Shown: piece by piece, positions 58,928 to 64,000 of the stretch | Layout: every line of letters begins with the position of its first letter | Position numbering within the stretch: the stretch's first letter is position 1 | From: Saturnia japonica | Taxonomy: Eukaryota > Arthropoda > Insecta > Lepidoptera > Saturniidae | DNA length: 64,000 nucleotides | Direction of reading: 5' to 3' | NCBI GenBank assembly: GCA_033032175.1 | Contig: CM065311.1 | Location: forward strand, 5,139,190-5,203,189 | Notes under the pieces: generated by a model | Told to the model about the DNA's origin: nothing | The model's input: the letters and a program-made list of their open reading frames with translations, nothing else | Database searches by the model: none | Translations under genes and position numbers: made by a program

Positions 58928-60003
58928 AAAATGTAAACCAATCGATTGAAAATAAAAATGAATTTACAATCCAAAGGATTTACCAATTTACCCAAGCATC
59001 CTTACCCATCCGTTATGGTGGTTTAGGGATTCGCAAAATTTCCAGTGTCGCTTTACCAGCCTTCCTATCTTCTGTCCATAGTTCAGCAAATCTCATAAGT
59101 AAAATTTTAAGGGTATCCCCTTCATACTTTGAGATTGCTGGTTTGGAAGAAGCTAGAAACGCTTTCTTAATTACATGCCCAGGTCAAAATTTTCCAGTTT
59201 CTCCAAATTCACAGAGGAGCTGGGACGACATAAACTGCAAATTGATTTATGATAATATTTTGAGCTGTAGTACGGGTTCGGCGCGTGCTAGGCTTTTGGC
59301 CGTGGGTGCGCATGAGGCCGGCTACTGGCTTCAAGCGTATCCTTCGTCAAATACAGGAACATTTCTTGAACCTGACACGCTCCGAATCGCAACCTGTCTA
59401 CGGCTTGGGGTTCCGGTCTGCGTTCCTCATAAATGTCCCTGTGGCAGTGATGTCGACAAGCTAGGACATCACGGACTGTCATGTCAAAAAAGTGCAGGCC
59501 GCTTCTCGAGACATGCCGCACTTAACGATATCATACGCCGGTCACTTGCCACCGTCAACGTTCCAAGTTTACTTGAGCCGACTGGTATTGCAAGAGACGA
59601 TGGCAAGAGACCGGACGGTATGAGTTTGGTTCCATGGAAGATGGGCCGGGTGCTAGTATGGGATGCAACCTGTTCAGACACGCTGGCCCCTTCCCATCTA
59701 CTTGGAACCAGCAACAGAGCTGGTGTGGCTTGTGAGGCGACTGAAAAAGCTAAGGCATGCAAATATAGGGGTCTGGGCTCTGAATATGATTTTGTCCCAT
59801 TCGGCGTCGAGACCCTTGGCCCGTGGGGTCCTAGCGCTACAAGGCTTTTTAAGGAAATAGTAAAAAGGTTAGTCGACATCACAGGAGACCGAAGAGCTGG
59901 CAGCTACCTCGGACAAAGAATTAGTCTAGCTATTCAAAGGGGGAACGCTGCCAGTATCTTCGGAACCTTGCCTAAAGGGACTCCTTTTCATAATATATTT
60001 TAA
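58928..60003 (+). CDS. Retroelement-type C-terminal protein, open for ~358 codons
   Basis: The frame is open from the acceptor-like site at 58927 to TAA at 60003; the first good Met is at 59143 (286 codons). It starts with 'QASLPIRYGGLGIRKIS', the segment after the polymerase in LINE-like proteins. It continues with a zinc motif 'CPCGSDVDKLGHHGLSC' and an endonuclease-like 'KRPDGMSLVPW...VLVWDAT'. This is the Cys/His plus restriction-like endonuclease arrangement, but a different lineage from 29771-33205. There is no polymerase domain, so it is either a 5'-truncated insertion or a captured exon. AATAAA lies 115 bases downstream (60117). It is unusual in having no stop or shift. I cannot name the family. 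Confidence 0.65.
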
Positions 60004-60129
60004 TCGGTAGTTATGTATGTACATGTAATTATTAACTAATAACTTTTTCTTTTAAATATAAATTGTAGTAAAAAATTACATGAGGTATTAAATATTTATG
60101 TCAATTTATTTAGAACAATAAAGTTTTTC

Positions 60130-62584
60130 TGAGGAGCACAGGGATAATATTATTTTTATTATTCATTCCTAATTTATGTATGTTTTTTCTGCCTAATGTA
60201 AAGTTTGCAACAATGGCAGGTACAGTTAATTGTGTAATACCGTTTCACAAATATATATTGGATTGGATAAATATGGATAATATCTTATTATATTAAAAAA
60301 ATTATCAAAATAATATTTATTCAATTTAGGACCTAAGAAGGCAGGTATTAATTGAGCAATTATTGTATATATATGTGTAATTGGTTTCTCGGAAACGGCT
60401 CCAACGATTTCGATGAAACTTTGTATTTAGATAATGTTTTACATTCCAACTATTCCTAGACCGGTGTTTTTTTTTCTAAGACACCGAGCAAAGCTCAATC
60501 GCCCAGATATTATTATATTATGTGTAATAAAAATGTGTGTAATTAAAAAGACTGCACGAGTTATATTTATTTTCATATAATGTAATAAACATTCAATAAT
60601 TTACATTTAATGATATCGTGTACTCAATAAAAGATTTTTTCTTTTTTTTTCAAATATTTAGCACTCTAACCCCAAAGGTAACGTACTAATTATCTGAGTA
60701 ATATAGAAATTTCAACGCCATATCGTGTTTAGGGAATTCCTGGTATTGATTTTACTCACATGAACCGTTTAGTGTGGATCTGACAACAGACTTATATAAT
60801 TAATTGATGATAAATTGTTTCAAATCGGCATTAAATACGACTATAATTAACTAAGATTTAATTTTAACAAACTATGCATTTTTATAAAGGATTTTTTTTG
60901 TTATTTTATCAGGAGAGTAGCTGATGAGATAGCATTACTATGTTATATAATAAATACCTTATCATCGTTCGATAAAGGTTTTGCCAAAATGCTGTGACAA
61001 ACACCCATATTTTGTCAGTTTAAATTCATACTACCTAATCACCAGTAACTAACCACCTATCAGTCTTATTGTTAGCGCAAACGTACGTAATAAAAAGCAG
61101 TGTAAATTGTACCTTTGTACGGTATAGTGGGAGAAAATAATTGATAATATTAAGAAAGAAGTCGACCACACAGTGATTCAGTTCTGCGAAATGCGTATAG
61201 CTCATTAGATCCTTACACTCTGTTATAATAAAACAAAACAAAAAAATAATGAAAACTTAGGAATGTTTTTCCTTCTTTGTTTTCAGTGACTTTTAACCCT
61301 GTTCGGTGAACAGAATATACACGCACACGCTCACACAACTCCAATATTTAACATTATATTCTCATAACACACATTCCTTTGTAAGTATTGATCCTTATTG
61401 ATCACAAAATGAGTTGATGTTATATTTTATAAAAATCAATGGTTTACATTTTCCGCTCAAATAACAAAAAAATGCAATTTTTTATTTTTTCATAATTCAA
61501 GTTTCTTAAAGACCTATAATAATACACTTTACTATCTCAAAAATTCTTAATGTGTAAGTATGCAAAGCTTGCACAAAAATAAGAGAAAGTATTAGATATT
61601 ATTTATAATTTCAATGAAAGGTCTAAGAAAATACAAAGAGAATCAAACATTTCAATATTATTATTCAAAATGTATACCTAGTTGTGAACTATACAAGGTC
61701 TACGTACTAGACACCAGTAAGAAGATTTGTATATTTACTTAGCTACTTAAATCAAAATATCAAACTTCAGAGGAAAACGAGGCTCAAATAATTTAATATG
61801 CCTCTATTACGATCTCAATAATGGAACTGGAGTAGCAATTACGAGTTAATGGTTTTCCTAGCAATGTAATTTTCAACAACCTATGATTACGGAAGCAAAT
61901 TTTCTGTGCTCTTCGCTTTTTTCTATAAAAAAAACAGATTCTGAAGAATATTGAGAGAAAAAATGTATAATACTAGCAACCGCGCGTGATTTCGTAGAAG
62001 TTGTTCTTTGTTTTCTTCCTATGAAATGTATGAATGAAGAGATATTACAAAAAAAAAAAAAAAGATATGCGCGATAATGAAAGATGAGGTTTAGCTAGAT
62101 TTATTATTTTTTTAGTTCAAATACTGGGTCAGAATGTTATTCCCGTATTGGCAAGTTTAATGTTCACAAGTCAAATAAAAAACCTTTATCTGTTTAGGAA
62201 AATGTTAAGAAAAATAATTGTTATTAGTCACTATGCTGAGGTGCTTCGTATCGTCTACCCACCCAAATACCTACACGGTGTGAAGAAAAAATACAATGTT
62301 GAATAGTGTAAAAAGCGTATAAATGAATAATATTATATGAGAAATGGATTTGGTAGTATAATATATCAAAACAGATGTTGGTATCTTAACTACTTTTAAG
62401 GGTGTAATGGGACTTGCCTAAAATTTAAACCTCACTTACCCTCGTTAACTGTAACATGTTAATTTGTTAAGGCATTTTACAAATTAGTTTTAGGCACACA
62501 TAAATAGTATTCTAAACTCTCACTTGACGGCGATAAAACGCTTGTATTTACACAAAACACTGTGGGATTTAGAATTTTATTAAA
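60130..62584. other. No gene; repeat C copy at 60380-60470
   Basis: TTGGTTTCTCGGAAACGGCT and TAGATAATGTTTTACATTCC are the inverse of 4440-4520. The rest is AT-rich with T- and A-runs and short open frames without domains. Confidence 0.5.
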
Positions 62585-62700
62585 TATTAGCTGTGCCCGC
62601 GACTTCGTCTGCGTAGTATATTTCGTGTATGAAAAAAAGCGTTTATAATAAAAACCTCCCCTCACCTCAATCTCATCTTACGGTATTTGACCGGTACAAG
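62585..62700 (+). repeat. Dispersed repeat A, head fragment
   Basis: ATTAGCTGTGCCCGCGACTT followed by CGTCTGCGTAGTATATTTCG. Tail not found nearby. Confidence 0.6.
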
Positions 62701-63039
62701 CTTTGAGAATACACAACTAAAATCATCTTAAAATCAAAATATGCCATTGCGGACTTTTCTATATGGTTTTTTAGTAGAACTACAATTGTTTAATATATTA
62801 TTTTGATATATCTTATAAGGTTTAGCCAGCGTAAACCATGAAAGCACCCGAAAATAATTTTTGGCGACTTGATTACAAATGATTGATTTTTCTATATTCT
62901 ACAATAACTTAATTGTAATGTATTGTATATAACAAACCTTCCTCTAAAAACGCTTAAATTATAATGAAAACCGCATAAAGTCCATTGCGTAGTTTAGGGA
63001 AACAGAAGTACAACAAGACCAGTCAATGTTATTTAAAAA

Positions 63040-64000
63040 TGTTACAAAAGATAAAATAAGTAAAATCATAAATAATTGAAATGATAATAAATCAGCTGGT
63101 TTCGATACCATTACAATTTTAGATATAAAATGATAGGAGACAAAATAATCAATGCAATAGTGAAACTAATAAACATCAGTATTCAACAAGGAAAATATCC
63201 ATCTGAATTAAAAACAGGTATAGTTAGACCCATACATAAAAAGGCAAATATAATGATTTAGTAAATTATAGACCCAGAATTATATTACCAGCCATAAATA
63301 AAATAATATAAAATGTATATGTGATAAAATACATTTATTTTATCTGAACCATAATATCATATCTAAAGCACAATACGGCTTTCAACGTGAAAAAATTTAC
63401 ATCATTACTACTTTCCAAATTTACAGATGAAGTTAATAGTTTATTTAGACAACAAGCAGCATGTGATACTAATAATCATGGATTTTAGCAAGGCGCTTGA
63501 AACATTTGGACACAATACACTATTAAAAACATTGAATAACTCGGGTATAAGAGGTAAACTACTTGATTGGTGTAATATAATATCTATTTAGCCGAAGTTA
63601 TCACGTAAAGATTGGCTCTAGTTTAAGCAGGCCGGCTAATGTCACAGAGGGCACAGCACGGGGATCTGTGGTTGGTCCACTGTACTGCTTGGCTAACGTA
63701 AATGATTTAGAAAATATTATAAAGCACTGTTCACTTTATTAATATGCAGATGATAGGTACCTGTACACTGTTGGCCAACAAAGACCTTAATAAAGCTGTA
63801 GAATCCTTGCAGATAGATTTCACGTCTATGACGAAATAGACTCATGACATGGGACTTGTATTGAACTCACAAAAAACAAAAGTAATAATACATATTGACT
63901 CAAGTCATATAAATACTTTCCATCCCTTTTAAATTAAAGCTCATAGTCATGACTGCTTGCGTAAAAATGTGCTGAACTGTAACTGCGTCCCAATAGAACA
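63040..64000 (+). pseudogene. LINE reverse transcriptase, decayed, runs off the window
   Basis: Fragments in three frames follow RT order: 'NKSAGFDTI', 'KYPSELKTGIVRPIHKK', 'QYGFQR'-like 'AQYGFQ', 'DFSKALETFGHNTLLKTLNN', 'GTARGSVVGPLYCLANVNDL' and a catalytic 'YADD' after a stop. Jockey/CR1-type organisation. Numerous stops. The 3' end lies beyond 64000. Confidence 0.75.

Noticed and set aside
59484..59882. 132-codon minus-strand frame
   Set aside because: Antisense shadow of the endonuclease-type frame at 58928-60003.

Overview
The window looks like an AT-rich insect genome segment, most likely lepidopteran. The reasons are an insect errantivirus-type LTR retrotransposon, jockey/CR1-, RTE- and R2-like LINE remnants, tRNA-derived SINEs, and dispersed repeats that resemble common moth and butterfly families. 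The family resemblance comes from memory, not from a search. No complete conserved host gene is visible. The only recognisable gene-like locus is a small multi-exon THAP zinc-finger gene on the minus strand (33869-35246), which carries a frameshift.

Layout. 1-2400: a LINE 3' tail (61-195), then no gene. 2408-4720: a repeat split by a nearly intact mariner-type transposon (2886-4333, minus transposase with one nonsense codon). 5-12 kb: SINE-like and other repeats, including one arm (5357-5776) of a ~420 bp inverted pair whose partner lies at 51368-51784. 12.9-19.9 kb: a direct duplication of about 2 kb flanking a 5'-truncated LINE (14965-17485). 20-29.7 kb: repeat fragments, a fold-back element (25757-26312) and two short LINE coding relics. 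29.77-33.2 kb: a decayed R2-like LINE with C-terminal endonuclease. 33.8-35.3 kb: the THAP gene. 36.7-37.5 kb: a hAT-like non-autonomous element hosting a tRNA-derived SINE and a 76 bp LINE insertion. 39.9-40.9 kb: a 5'-truncated jockey-type LINE with poly(A) and target-site duplication.

42846-50817 holds a nearly complete gypsy/errantivirus-type element on the minus strand: 231 bp LTRs differing at one base, AGGT duplication, tRNA-Ser primer site, gag (one in-frame stop), intact pol, and env broken by a frameshift. The sequence shows how its genes would be expressed. Pol appears to be reached by -1 slippage near the end of gag. Env appears to be made from a spliced RNA whose leader exon supplies the start codon.

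50.8-64 kb: the second arm of the inverted pair, more repeats, a decayed Tc1 transposase (56180-57090), a LINE relic (57935-58275), an unusually intact retroelement-type open frame of about 358 codons (58928-60003), and a decayed reverse transcriptase running off the right edge. Apart from the THAP locus and a few weak exon-like patches, the window is a transposon graveyard with one young LTR element.
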